The notes below the pieces were generated by a model that saw only the letters and a list, made by a program, of their open reading frames with translations, ran no database searches and had not been told where the DNA came from. A program made the translations under genes and the position numbers. From Natronobacterium texcoconense (GTDB taxonomy: Archaea > Halobacteriota > Halobacteria > Halobacteriales > Natrialbaceae): a DNA stretch of 64,000 bases. Shown here piece by piece: positions 27,412 through 36,539 of this stretch (the stretch's first letter is position 1; every line of letters starts with the position of its first letter). Where the stretch lies: assembly GCF_900104065.1 (NCBI RefSeq), contig NZ_FNLC01000002.1, positions 292,995 through 356,994 on the forward strand. The letters run 5' to 3'.

Positions 27412-29019
27412 ATGACCAGAGCCAGCGACACCGACCGCGCGTTCGTGCTCGGCATCGACGGCGTCCCCTGGAACCTCCTGCGGAAGTGGATCGATGCCGG
27501 CGAACTACCCTCTTTCCGACGGCTTCGTGACGAAGGCGTCGCCGCGCCGCTCGAGAGTACGATCCCACCGACCACGCCGACGGCCTGGCCGACGATCGCG
27601 ACCGGGGCGCGGCCGGACAATCACGGGATCTACGGGTTTCAGAAGCTCCAGACGGACTACACTCAGGAGATGAACACGAGCGCCGACCGGACGTGCCCGG
27701 CGCTGTGGAACCTGTTCTCGCCGGCCGTCGTCGGCAACGTCCCGATGACCTATCCCGCGAGCGATATCGACGGGGCGATGGTTTCGGGAATGATCTCGCC
27801 GTCGACGAACGAACGGTTCGCCCATCCCACGGAACTCGCAGACGAGATCACCGAGGAGATTCCCGACTACCGGATCGGGCTGAACTGGTACGACTACGCC
27901 GGCGAAGAAGACCGGTTCCAGAAGGACCTGAACTCGCTGGTCGCCGCGCGCCGGGCCCTTATGAACCGACTTATGGAGATCGACGACTGGCGGCTGTTCT
28001 TCTTCGTCTTCACCGCACCCGACCGCCTTCAGCACCTCATCTGGGAGGAAGACGTCATCTTAGAGCACTACAAACAGCTCGACGACATCCTGGCCGACGT
28101 TTTCGAGTACGTCGACGAGCGCGACGCCAACCTCTTCGTCGCTTCCGATCACGGCTTCGGACCGATCTCGAAGTTCGTCCACCTGAACGCAGTGCTCGAG
28201 CAGGAGGGCTTTCTCTCTCGGAAGGACCGCAACGCGGCGGGAAGCTCGCTGGCCCAGCTCGGCGTGACGAAGTCGAACGTCCTCGGGACGCTGAAACGCG
28301 TTGGAATCGACGAGAAGCGATTCATCCAGTCGCTCCCCAAAGGGCTGGTCGACGGCATCGCCGAGCAGGTGCCGGGCGACCACGGGCTGTACGACGTCGA
28401 CTTCGAGGACACTATCGCGTTCGCTCACGGGCCGAGCTACGTCTACGTCAACGACATCGACCGATTCGAGGAGGGGGCTGTGGCTCCCGCCAACGTCGAC
28501 GCGGTCAAGCGCGAACTCAGATCCGCGTTCGAGGACGTCACTGATCCCGACACCGGCGACCGGGCGCTGTCGGTCTACGACGGCGACGAGGTGTTCCCCG
28601 ACGACGACGCCTCACCGGACCTGATCGTCGTCGGAAAGGACGGCTACGAGGAGAAGACGAAGCTCGGCGACGACGTCTTCGCCCCCGCCGGAACGAAAGC
28701 TGCCAGCCACCGCAGCGAGGGCGTGTTCTTCGCTCACGGGCCGGCAATCGACGGCTCGAGCGGGGAAGGCGAACCCGACGACCTCTCGGTGGTCGACGTC
28801 GCACCCACGCTGTTGCACAGCATCGGCGAGCCGATCCCGGACGAGATGGACGGCGAGGTACGGACGGAACTGCTCGAGGCCGACGTAGATCCGACGGTCC
28901 GGCGCGTGGAGCCACAAGCGACCGCCGGTTCCAGCGAGGAATCGAGCACGGACGGCGACGTCGACGAGGACTTCGACGGCGTCGAGGAGCGGCTGAAGGG
29001 GCTCGGCTACATGGAGTGA
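27412..29019 (+). CDS. Alkaline-phosphatase-superfamily phosphodiesterase (second copy)
   Basis: The 535-aa protein is a paralogue of the gene at 11170-12789. It has the metal Asp in FVLGIDGVPWNLL, a Thr/Ser nucleophile region PPTTPTAWPTIATGARPDNHG, then TAPDRLQH and VASDHGFGPI ligands. It also carries the same C-terminal ending, EERLKGLGYME. It is probably a cytoplasmic phosphohydrolase or phosphotransferase in glycan or lipid metabolism. The 253 bp before it show no gene, only two CTGAATTTCCT repeats near 27186 and 27218. Confidence 0.82.
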   Translation: MTRASDTDRAFVLGIDGVPWNLLRKWIDAGELPSFRRLRDEGVAAPLESTIPPTTPTAWPTIATGARPDNHGIYGFQKLQTDYTQEMNTSADRTCPALWNLFSPAVVGNVPMTYPASDIDGAMVSGMISPSTNERFAHPTELADEITEEIPDYRIGLNWYDYAGEEDRFQKDLNSLVAARRALMNRLMEIDDWRLFFFVFTAPDRLQHLIWEEDVILEHYKQLDDILADVFEYVDERDANLFVASDHGFGPISKFVHLNAVLEQEGFLSRKDRNAAGSSLAQLGVTKSNVLGTLKRVGIDEKRFIQSLPKGLVDGIAEQVPGDHGLYDVDFEDTIAFAHGPSYVYVNDIDRFEEGAVAPANVDAVKRELRSAFEDVTDPDTGDRALSVYDGDEVFPDDDASPDLIVVGKDGYEEKTKLGDDVFAPAGTKAASHRSEGVFFAHGPAIDGSSGEGEPDDLSVVDVAPTLLHSIGEPIPDEMDGEVRTELLEADVDPTVRRVEPQATAGSSEESSTDGDVDEDFDGVEERLKGLGYME

Positions 29020-29112
29020 TGGCGAGACGCCCGGCCGGACGAACTACCCCTGCTGTCTCACCCCAAAAGCAAGAGTTACGGTTCTCATTTCCGAACGAAG
29101 GGCCAGTACCCA

Positions 29113-30600
29113 ATGGTGTGCAACCAGTACGACGTGATCGTCGTCGGGGGCGGAATAGCGGGCTGCTTCGCGGCGGCGACGGCAGCGGACGAGGGGATCG
29201 ACGTCGTCCAGCTCGAGCGCAAGCCGCGCGAGCGGGGCGGGTTCATCGCCTGCGGCGACGCGATCAAGAGTCCTCGAGATCCGAGCAACTACCCGGGCCC
29301 GATCGACATGGACGCGATCGCCGACGACGAGTCCGTCCTCGTCGACAACAGCATCGACCGGATCGAATACTGGGACGAGGAACTCGGCGTACGGAAGGTG
29401 TTGCCGTACGAGAACGGTAGCAACGTCGTCGACCGTTACGAGTTCGGCCAGCGCCTGCTCGAGCAGGCTGCCGACCTGGGTGTCGATCAACACTACGACA
29501 CGGTGGTGAACGACGTCGTCCAGGACGGTCGCGTCACGGGCGTCGAGGCGGTTCGGGACGGCGAGCCGGTCACCTACGAGTGTGACGTGCTGATCGATGC
29601 CGCAGGAGCGCAGTCGATCCTGCAGGATATGGTCGACTTCGAGAGCCTCGACACGCCCGGCAGTCCGACGTTCGAGATTCCTCACTACACCCACTTCGGT
29701 TCGGCCTACCGCGAGATCATCGAGACCGAGGAGCCGGTAGCGTACCACGACGCCATCGTCGGGAAGCCCCTGGAAGAACTGGGCTACATCTGGTACTTCC
29801 CGCGCACGCCGACGCAGATCAACGTCGGACTGGGGTTCCAGATGAACAAGGAGCCGATTCCGCTCAACGACCGCCTGCGCCGTGACGTCGAGGACCGCCC
29901 CGAGTACCAGGGTGCGGCCGTCGCCGAGAAGTTCGACGGAAAGAACAAACTCGGGTCGGCGATCGCGCTCCGGCGTCCGCTAGATTCGATGGTCGCTCCC
30001 GGCTACCTTGCCGTGGGCGGGGCGGCGGGGACGACGCATCCGATCACGGGCAAAGGCATCCGTGGGGCGGCGTACTCCGGCTACTCCGCCGGGCGTGCCG
30101 CTGTCCAGGCGATCGAGGACGGAGACGTCTCCGAGCACGGACTCTGGGAGCACAACCGCTGGCTGTACCGCGAACACGGTGAGGCGGCGAAACTCGCCTC
30201 GTGGGACGCGTACAACGTCGCCGCGAGTTCGATCGATGTGAACGTCCTTCGTGCGCTCACCGCCTTGCTTCCAGAAAAAGAGCTCCGGGAAATCGTCGGC
30301 ACGTCGACGGAGGTCGACGATCTCAAGAGCAAACTCCTCGTCGGTGCCGGCGTCGTCAGGAACTTCGTCGCGGAGTACCGCGAGGATACCTTCGATACGC
30401 TCGACGTGAGCAAGACCGAACTGTACGAGGCCATCCGCACCCTCAAGAAGACGCGCGACCACGTCGCTGCGTACGAACGACAGTACGAGGCCTACCCCAC
30501 AGACCGGTCGGGATTCGAAAGCTGGCTCTCCGAGCGCGACCGCATCGATCGGGAATTCTACGACGACCTCGGCCTATCATCCGACGAACAGAAGTACTGA
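29113..30600 (+). CDS. Geranylgeranyl reductase family FAD-dependent oxidoreductase
   Basis: The 495-aa flavoprotein begins with the FAD dinucleotide fold (DVIVVGGGIAGCFAAATAA, followed by VVQLERKP) and has the family's mid-protein GYLAVGGAAGTTHPITGKGI FAD-contact motif. Archaeal members saturate isoprenoid double bonds of membrane lipids or of the dolichol carriers used for glycosylation. It is longer than the usual 400-460 aa because of a helical C-terminal end. Gene order suggests saturation of a lipid carrier or anchor for the neighbouring glycan enzymes. Confidence 0.85.
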   Translation: MVCNQYDVIVVGGGIAGCFAAATAADEGIDVVQLERKPRERGGFIACGDAIKSPRDPSNYPGPIDMDAIADDESVLVDNSIDRIEYWDEELGVRKVLPYENGSNVVDRYEFGQRLLEQAADLGVDQHYDTVVNDVVQDGRVTGVEAVRDGEPVTYECDVLIDAAGAQSILQDMVDFESLDTPGSPTFEIPHYTHFGSAYREIIETEEPVAYHDAIVGKPLEELGYIWYFPRTPTQINVGLGFQMNKEPIPLNDRLRRDVEDRPEYQGAAVAEKFDGKNKLGSAIALRRPLDSMVAPGYLAVGGAAGTTHPITGKGIRGAAYSGYSAGRAAVQAIEDGDVSEHGLWEHNRWLYREHGEAAKLASWDAYNVAASSIDVNVLRALTALLPEKELREIVGTSTEVDDLKSKLLVGAGVVRNFVAEYREDTFDTLDVSKTELYEAIRTLKKTRDHVAAYERQYEAYPTDRSGFESWLSERDRIDREFYDDLGLSSDEQKY

Positions 30601-30626
30601 AAGCCGGTCGGATCTCGAGAGATGCG

Positions 30627-31652
30627 TTACTTCAGTGAGCCGCTGACCCGCTGGTAGGCCTTCTTCGCCATCTGCATCTCGAGCCCCGACGACTCGATCA
30701 CGTAGTAGGGTCGCAACTCGCCGTTGAACTTCCCCTTGTACTCACAGAGCCGTTCCGTGTTCGCACCGACGAGGTCGTACCCCGTGATCGACTCGAGTTC
30801 GGGATCGGTGACGATGTCCTCGAGAATCCGGCGGTGCAGGAGGTTGTTGACGCTGACGTGCTCGTAGGAGGCGGTCACACCGCCTTGCCAGTAGTAGGCC
30901 AGGTCGTTCGAGAATAGCGTGAGGATGCCACTCTGGTACGTCCCGTCCGGACTCCGCGCCACGTACGTCCGCCACCGGTCGTCCTCGAGCGACGCGAGCA
31001 GATCCCGCAGAAACTGTCGGGTCATCGGTGCCTCGTCGTCGTACTCGGCGTACTGGTCGACGACGTCCTCGTAGATCCGGAGCGCGGCGTCGATCCCCTC
31101 GGTTTCGATCCGCAGGTCGAGGTCGTCGTACCGGCGCATCTCGTTTCGCAGGCTCTTGCTGAAGCCACTCATCGCATCCTCGACGTCGGTACAGCCCTCG
31201 AGGTCGACGACGTACGTGAACTCCGGTTCGACCGAGAGGTCGTTCCAGCCGTACGGTCGCGGATCGTCGTAGCCGACGGGACAGGTCATCCGGAACAGCG
31301 TCGACCGCCGATCGGCATCGACGTCCTCGAGGACGCCCGCCGCGAGTTCCGCGTTGATCCGCTCCCACTTGCGACGTTTCGGGCTGTTCGGGTTGATGAT
31401 CGGTCCGAGTCGCGGCACGCCCATCGAGACGGGTGGCGAGAAGACGGTTCGTCCGACGGGCCTGTCCTCGACGAAGACGGGGAGGAGTCCGACGGCCTGC
31501 TGTCCCTTGAACGCGCCGTACAGCCGCATTTCAGCGTCGGTGTGGGCGTCGAGTACGGCCAGCGCGTCCGGATCGTGGAACGTCTCGACGCCCGCGCCGG
31601 AGGACGGCAGCGCCGAGTCCCACTCCTCGAGATCCAGTCGTTCGATGTCCAT
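30627..31652 (-). CDS. FemAB-like GNAT-fold acyltransferase (second copy)
   Basis: The 341-aa paralogue of 14852-15862 shares QQAVGLLPVFVED, TVFSPPVSMGVPRLGP and ITGYDLVGANTERLCEYKGKF. It converges on the geranylgeranyl reductase gene with 26 bp between the two stops. Two copies in one cluster, each near an alkaline-phosphatase-superfamily gene, suggest two versions of one modifying step. The substrate is unknown; no export signal. Confidence 0.82.
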   Translation of the reverse strand: MDIERLDLEEWDSALPSSGAGVETFHDPDALAVLDAHTDAEMRLYGAFKGQQAVGLLPVFVEDRPVGRTVFSPPVSMGVPRLGPIINPNSPKRRKWERINAELAAGVLEDVDADRRSTLFRMTCPVGYDDPRPYGWNDLSVEPEFTYVVDLEGCTDVEDAMSGFSKSLRNEMRRYDDLDLRIETEGIDAALRIYEDVVDQYAEYDDEAPMTRQFLRDLLASLEDDRWRTYVARSPDGTYQSGILTLFSNDLAYYWQGGVTASYEHVSVNNLLHRRILEDIVTDPELESITGYDLVGANTERLCEYKGKFNGELRPYYVIESSGLEMQMAKKAYQRVSGSLK

Positions 31653-31804
31653 GTAGGTCGTCGTACAGTGAGTGTTCGTTTTGTTATCGCGTCGCTACTG
31701 GCGATAATCCGTGACCTTCGGTTCGATCGACTGTTGGACGGAGTCGATACGTCCCGCGTCGTCGACCGAGCGGCTTATCAAATCGACTGCCGAAACTGTC
31801 ACCG

Positions 31805-32044
31805 ATGGAAAACGAACGGGTGGCGGCCCCGGCAGGCCCCAGTGAACGAGTGTACATCGTGCTCGGGATCGTCTGTGCAGTAGCGGCAGTGTACTTCCAA
31901 ACGGCCGTGTTCGGACCGCTCGCGCTTTACTTCGCCTTCCGTCTGTACAGGCTCGACGCAACGTCGACCGGCGTGGCAGTCGCGTTGCTCGGCCTCCTGA
32001 GTATTGGGCTCGGATTCCTGTATCCAGCCTATAGTAACAACTGA
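31805..32044 (+). CDS. Small two-helix membrane protein
   Basis: The 79-aa protein has a polar N-terminus (MENERVAAPAGPSERVY), two hydrophobic helices and a short FAFRLYRLDATS loop. CTTATCAAA at about 31772-31780 is 25 bp before the ATG, which suggests a leaderless transcript. Function unknown. It lies between the two halves of the glycan cluster. Confidence 0.65.
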   Translation: MENERVAAPAGPSERVYIVLGIVCAVAAVYFQTAVFGPLALYFAFRLYRLDATSTGVAVALLGLLSIGLGFLYPAYSNN

Positions 32045-32127
32045 AACTGTTTGCACACCGATCGCACCGCTGTCGTGCGATCGGGTGCGTACTGACTTTC
32101 AGTGGCTACTATAGAACAGAAGACGAA

Positions 32128-33354
32128 TCACTGCCTCGAGTCCCCAGCGACGGCCGTCGTCAGAATCCGTCTCCAGTCCCGTTCGGCCTGCTCGTAGGAG
32201 AACGCCGACCGAATTTCCGTCGCGTTCGCGCCGAGCGTTCGTCGCCGGTCGGAGTCGTCCAGACAGCGAGCCATCGCTGTAGCGAAGCCGTCGGGATCGC
32301 GGCCTGGAACGACGATCCCGTTTTCACCGTCCGTGACGACGTCGGGAATCGAGCCGACCGGCGGCACGATCGGTGGCAGTCCGATCGCCATCGCCTCAAG
32401 CATCACCAGTGGCAGGGCGTCCCGTCTCGAGGTGAGCACGACCGTCGCCGACCGCCGGTAGTACTCGAGCGGGTCGTCGACCCAGCCCGGGAGGTCGACC
32501 CGGTCGCGGAGGCCGTGGGCCTCGAGTTTCGCTTCGACCTCTTCCCGGAGGGGACCATCGCCGACCATGACTGCCCGAAACTCGCGGCTCTCGTCACGGT
32601 TCTCGAGCGCGATCAGCGCGTCGGCGAACCGTACGGGATCTTTCTCCTCGCTGAACCGGCCGACCCAGACGAAGTCGTACTCGCGGTCGGCGTCCGTTTG
32701 CTCGTCACACTCGAGTGTGTCCGGCCGATACCGTTCGACCTCGATTGCGTTCGCCAGGATTTCGATCCGGTTACGGGACACGCCACACGCCTCGAGGTCG
32801 TCGACGTGGGAGGGCCCAGGCACCGAAACCGCGTCGAATCGCCTGAACGCCCACCGTGGAGCCGCGCCGTACCACTGTCTGGCGTGATGATCGAGGTCGA
32901 TTCCGATGATTCCGAGTGACGCAGGGTAGCCGTAGATAGCCTTCAACGCGAGGGCGTAGAGTCCGTAGGGCAGCAGCGAGATGGAGGCGACCGCGTCGTA
33001 GTCGTTCCTGTACCCCTCGAGTAGCGCGAGGAAGAAGAGGACGACGATCCGCAGCGGCCGAGGGCCAACGTCGGGCACCTCGAGATAGTCCGCGTCGTCG
33101 ACGTCGTACCGGGGCTCGAGACAGACGAGCGTCGTCTTCTCCGCAACGGCAGCGAGCGGTCCGTAGTGGCGCTCGTTCTTGTGTGCGAGCCCGGAGACGA
33201 CGAGTACTCGCAGCTCCTCGGGAACTGGGTCGATGTCGACCGGACTCGAGCGTTCGGACTCGAAGGGGTCTCGGCTCGCTGTCTCGCCGTCTGTGGAGTC
33301 ACTTTCTCCCGGCCTCGAATCCGACGCTCCGCTCTCGGTAGCGGTTCGGCTCAT
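32128..33354 (-). CDS. GT4-family glycosyltransferase
   Basis: The 408-aa enzyme has a 50-residue acidic/serine-rich lead, then a GT-B fold. YDFVWVGRFSEEKDPVRFADAL and MVGDGPLREEVEAKL mark the donor domain. The E-x7-E region is present as LPLVMLEAMAIGLPPIV. It overlaps the upstream gene by ATGA, so the two are translated together. Confidence 0.88.
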   Translation of the reverse strand: MSRTATESGASDSRPGESDSTDGETASRDPFESERSSPVDIDPVPEELRVLVVSGLAHKNERHYGPLAAVAEKTTLVCLEPRYDVDDADYLEVPDVGPRPLRIVVLFFLALLEGYRNDYDAVASISLLPYGLYALALKAIYGYPASLGIIGIDLDHHARQWYGAAPRWAFRRFDAVSVPGPSHVDDLEACGVSRNRIEILANAIEVERYRPDTLECDEQTDADREYDFVWVGRFSEEKDPVRFADALIALENRDESREFRAVMVGDGPLREEVEAKLEAHGLRDRVDLPGWVDDPLEYYRRSATVVLTSRRDALPLVMLEAMAIGLPPIVPPVGSIPDVVTDGENGIVVPGRDPDGFATAMARCLDDSDRRRTLGANATEIRSAFSYEQAERDWRRILTTAVAGDSRQ

Positions 33355-34721
33355 ACCTCGGTCGAGAGTTCTCGCTGTCGCCGATCGCGTTCCTGTGATT
33401 CCTCGGACGCCGATTCGCGCTCCCGTTCTCGTTCGCTACACGAACGCAGGAACTCCGAGGTCGCGTACGACATCCACGCCTGGCACCACCGCATCAGGGT
33501 GACGCGTTTCGTGTGGTGGCGGTACGTCCGGTAGTAGAACCGTCCCTGCTCGCCGTCGACCTGCATGTTCGCCAGCGTCCACCGGAGGATCCGCTCGGCG
33601 AACTCGAGGTCGCCCTCGCGGGTGAAGACCAGGATTCCCTGCGTGCTCGCGTGAATGTCCCGGGGATAGGCGTTTTCCTCGTCGAAGTTCGGCGCGCCGT
33701 CGAGCTGGAAGAGCTCGGTTCGGTAGAACTCGAGGCCGTCCTCTAAGGTCTCGTCGTAGCGGTCGGGGTCGACGACGTCGCGGTACCGCTGGAACGCCTC
33801 GACGACGAACCCGTTGTGGTGGTTGTCCATCGAGAGGTGGGAGGCGTCGGCCGGGAGGCGATACGGCCAGCCGCCGCGGTCGGTCTGGCAGGCCGCAACG
33901 TGATCGAGGATCTTCGTCGCTCGCTCGCGGAGTTCGTCGTCGCCGAAGTAGTCGTAGAGATCGACGAGCATCGCCGCGCCGAGCGCCGCCGCGTTGATCG
34001 TGTAGGAGTCGTCGGGGTGGTTCAGGTGGTAGTCGATCTTCGCGCCCTCCTCGACCTCGCGGTAGTTCAGGTCCTCGACGAGGAAGTCGGTCGCCGTTCG
34101 TGCGAGGTCGGCGTAGGAGGCGTACTTTTCGCGGGTCTCCGCGTCGAGGTCGACGTCTTCGCGTTCGGCGAATTTGGCGGTCCGAAGCAACGCTTTGACC
34201 GCGAACGACGTCGAGACGATGTCCGGATCGCTCGGGACGCCCTTCGTGTGGAGGTGCTGGATCGGATGGCGGTGGCCGCCACAGAAGCCGCTGTAGTCCG
34301 TGAGCCGTTCTTCGACCAGCCAGTCGGCGAGCCGGTCGGCCTCGAGCAGCGGGTCGAACGCGGCGAGAGAGGGGGCCGTGTCGGTCCGATCCGCGACCAG
34401 GTCGTAGTAGTTCAGGTTCGCCATCGTAAACAGTGCGGTCCCCTTGTAATTTCGCCGCTCTTCGACCCGGAAGAGCGGTCTGACGTCGATCGGGGCTCGC
34501 TTGACCGTCTCCTGAACGGCCAGATTGAGAAGCCTGTTCTCGACCGGCAGCGCCTGCAGCAACTGGCTACTCAACCCGTCGCCGTAGTCCGGGCCGACGT
34601 AATCCCGGCGGCGAGCGTAGGCGAGCGTCGCGTCGAGCACGGGGAGATACGCGTCGTGCTCGGGCGCACTGGAGACCGGCTGCACGTCGTCGTCTGACTC
34701 GAGAAGTCCCTGTGACTGCAT
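33351..34721 (-). CDS. Alpha/alpha-toroid protein (terpenoid-cyclase-like fold) in a glycosyltransferase operon
   Basis: The 456-aa protein shows repeated helix pairs with spaced motifs such as GGWPYRLPADASHLSMDNHHNGFVV and THGTQGILVF-like DIHASTQGILVF. That is the pattern of (alpha/alpha)6 toroids seen in prenyltransferase/terpenoid-cyclase and glycan-lyase or epimerase folds. Related haloarchaeal proteins often have unhelpful labels such as antibiotic transporter permease; no membrane helix is visible here. Translational coupling to the GT4 gene suggests a role in polysaccharide handling, perhaps as an epimerase, lyase or glycosidase. The C-terminal 30 residues are rich in Glu and Arg. Confidence 0.65.
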   Translation of the reverse strand: MQSQGLLESDDDVQPVSSAPEHDAYLPVLDATLAYARRRDYVGPDYGDGLSSQLLQALPVENRLLNLAVQETVKRAPIDVRPLFRVEERRNYKGTALFTMANLNYYDLVADRTDTAPSLAAFDPLLEADRLADWLVEERLTDYSGFCGGHRHPIQHLHTKGVPSDPDIVSTSFAVKALLRTAKFAEREDVDLDAETREKYASYADLARTATDFLVEDLNYREVEEGAKIDYHLNHPDDSYTINAAALGAAMLVDLYDYFGDDELRERATKILDHVAACQTDRGGWPYRLPADASHLSMDNHHNGFVVEAFQRYRDVVDPDRYDETLEDGLEFYRTELFQLDGAPNFDEENAYPRDIHASTQGILVFTREGDLEFAERILRWTLANMQVDGEQGRFYYRTYRHHTKRVTLMRWCQAWMSYATSEFLRSCSERERERESASEESQERDRRQRELSTEV

Positions 34722-34900
34722 CTACGGACACCTGGCAACGTATTCCTATTATTATACACTCGCTACCGTCGACCGAGCCGGTCGCCGTCGAATCGCAGGA
34801 AGGGACTTGCCTCGCGTCCGCCGGCCGTTACGATCGGTACGAGCCTGATAACAAACCCCCTCGACGGCTCACCGTTCGATCAGGAGACGATACCGTCAGC

Positions 34901-36019
34901 ATGAGATACCTGTTCTTCACGAACACGCCGGCCCACGTCCATCTGTACAAACACGCGATCGGGCGACTCGCGGATCGCGGGGACGAGGTCCTCGTCCTGG
35001 CCCGGGACTACACCTGTACGGTCGACCTGCTCGAGTGGTACGACCTCCCCTTCGAGGTCTACGGCTCGTGTGACACCTCCAAGGGGTCGCTGCTGAGTCG
35101 GCTGCCGGCCCACTACGCGCGAGCGATCCGGCTCGCCCGGCGCTACGATCCCGATCTGATCTTCGGGATGGGTGGCTACGCGGCTCACACCGGTGCCGTC
35201 GTCCGGACGCCGACGGTGTTGTTGATCGATTCCGAGCCAGCCTCGTTCGATCACACCATCTCGACGCCCTTTGCCAGGGCCGTCCTCACCCCCAACACAT
35301 TCCGGAAAGACCTCGGCGAACATCACTACGTCTTCCCCGGATTCAAGGAGTGTGCGTACCTCTACCCCGAGACGTACGAGCCAAATCCCGAGATCCGCGA
35401 CCAGCTCGGCCTCGAGACCGACGAGCCCTACGCCATCCTCCGGCTCAACGCCTTCGGCTCCCAGCACGACGTCGGCAAACGCGGGCTGACTGGCCCGGAT
35501 CGCCGCCGAATCGTCGAACGACTCGCCGAGGACGTCACAGTGTTGATCTCCGACGAGAGCGGCGAGGCCGACCTCGAGGATCTTCCAGCACGCCGGTTCG
35601 ATCTCCATCCGGCGCTGATGCACGACGCGCTCGCCGAGGCGAGTCTGCTCGTGGCCGACACGCAGACGATGGTCACGGAGGCTGCCCTGCTCGGAACCCC
35701 CGCGATCCGCTCGAACTCTTTCGTCGGCGACGACGACATGGGGAACTTCGTCGCACTCGAGAACCAGGGATTGATCCACAACGTCGCCAACGCGGAGGGG
35801 ATCGTAGAGCGCGTCGACGACCTGCTCGAGGACGAGACCGTCGACGAGACCTGGCAGCGGCGTCGCGACGAGTTCCTCGCGGACAAGGCGAACCTCACGG
35901 AGATCATCGTCGACGTGGCGACGGTTCGCGGAGCGGTCGAAGAACTGGAATCGGTACGCCAGTTCGGACGACGACCAGAACGCGACCCAGTCCAGTCGGT
36001 CGGCGTGGGTGGCGACTGA
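34901..36019 (+). CDS. DUF354 protein (GT-B-like)
   Basis: The 372-aa product begins MRYLFFTNTPAHVHLYKHAI and contains DLIFGMGGYAAHTGAVVRTPTVLL and SLLVADTQTMVTEAALLGTPAI, the blocks of DUF354. The family has a glycosyltransferase-B/UDP-GlcNAc 2-epimerase-like fold and is common in archaeal polysaccharide clusters. ATG 34901 is used because the fold starts there; the upstream frame to 34712 looks noncoding and contains an AT-rich promoter region (34742-34756). It ends 15 bp before the convergent MFS remnant. Confidence 0.85.
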   Translation: MRYLFFTNTPAHVHLYKHAIGRLADRGDEVLVLARDYTCTVDLLEWYDLPFEVYGSCDTSKGSLLSRLPAHYARAIRLARRYDPDLIFGMGGYAAHTGAVVRTPTVLLIDSEPASFDHTISTPFARAVLTPNTFRKDLGEHHYVFPGFKECAYLYPETYEPNPEIRDQLGLETDEPYAILRLNAFGSQHDVGKRGLTGPDRRRIVERLAEDVTVLISDESGEADLEDLPARRFDLHPALMHDALAEASLLVADTQTMVTEAALLGTPAIRSNSFVGDDDMGNFVALENQGLIHNVANAEGIVERVDDLLEDETVDETWQRRRDEFLADKANLTEIIVDVATVRGAVEELESVRQFGRRPERDPVQSVGVGGD

Positions 36020-36034
36020 CGCGGCAATCCGAGT

Positions 36035-36500
36035 TCAGGTTCGAGGCATCCGTAGCGTCAACAGTATTGCGACGGCCATGATCGCGGCCAGAGCGAAATA
36101 CCCCTGATCGAAGAAACCGTACTCGGCGACCACGCCGAATATCACCGGTCCGCCGGCACCGAGCGTCGCTGTCGCCGTTCGAATGACGCCCAGGCCTGTT
36201 CCCTGCATCTCCGCCGAGAACGAGTCAGCCAGGTACGACTGCGTGATTGCACCCGAGCCGAGCATCGTGCTGATGAGAGCGGTAACACCGACGAGGGCCC
36301 AGAGATTCTCGACCATCGGAAGCAGGCCGAATCCGACGACCGGCGGGATCAGGATACTCACCAGCGAGCCGCGCATCCCGATTCGGTCGTATGCGGCTCC
36401 AGCGACCGGTTTGACGACGACGCCGACGGCGAAGAACAGTCCGAACAGGACACTCGCCACCGCCGGCGAGAGCTCCTTAACGCTCGTCAGGTACGTCGGG
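36035..36500 (-). pseudogene. MFS transporter, 5' truncated at the insertion element
   Basis: The frame encodes the C-terminal part of a major facilitator (YLTSVKELSPAVASVLFGLF, VVKPVAGAAYDRIGMRGSL, five or six helices). It opens in the terminal hairpin of the adjacent IS and so lacks the N-terminal half of the usual 12 helices. The missing half is not on the far side of the element, where a different gene ends. Insertion was therefore followed by deletion or rearrangement, or the IS came with the break. Its substrate cannot be inferred. Confidence 0.8.
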
Positions 36501-36506
36501 TGAACC

Positions 36507-36529
36507 GCCTCGGGGTCAAGCCCCGAGGC
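36507..36529. repeat. IS end hairpin beside the tnpB 3' end
   Basis: A 9-bp stem (GCCTCGGGG/CCCCGAGGC) with loop TCAAG lies 11 bp beyond the tnpB stop. It is the likely RE subterminal hairpin, and in TnpB systems this region forms the 3' part of the guide (omega) RNA scaffold. Confidence 0.8.
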
Positions 36530-36539
36530 TTCCCATGGA

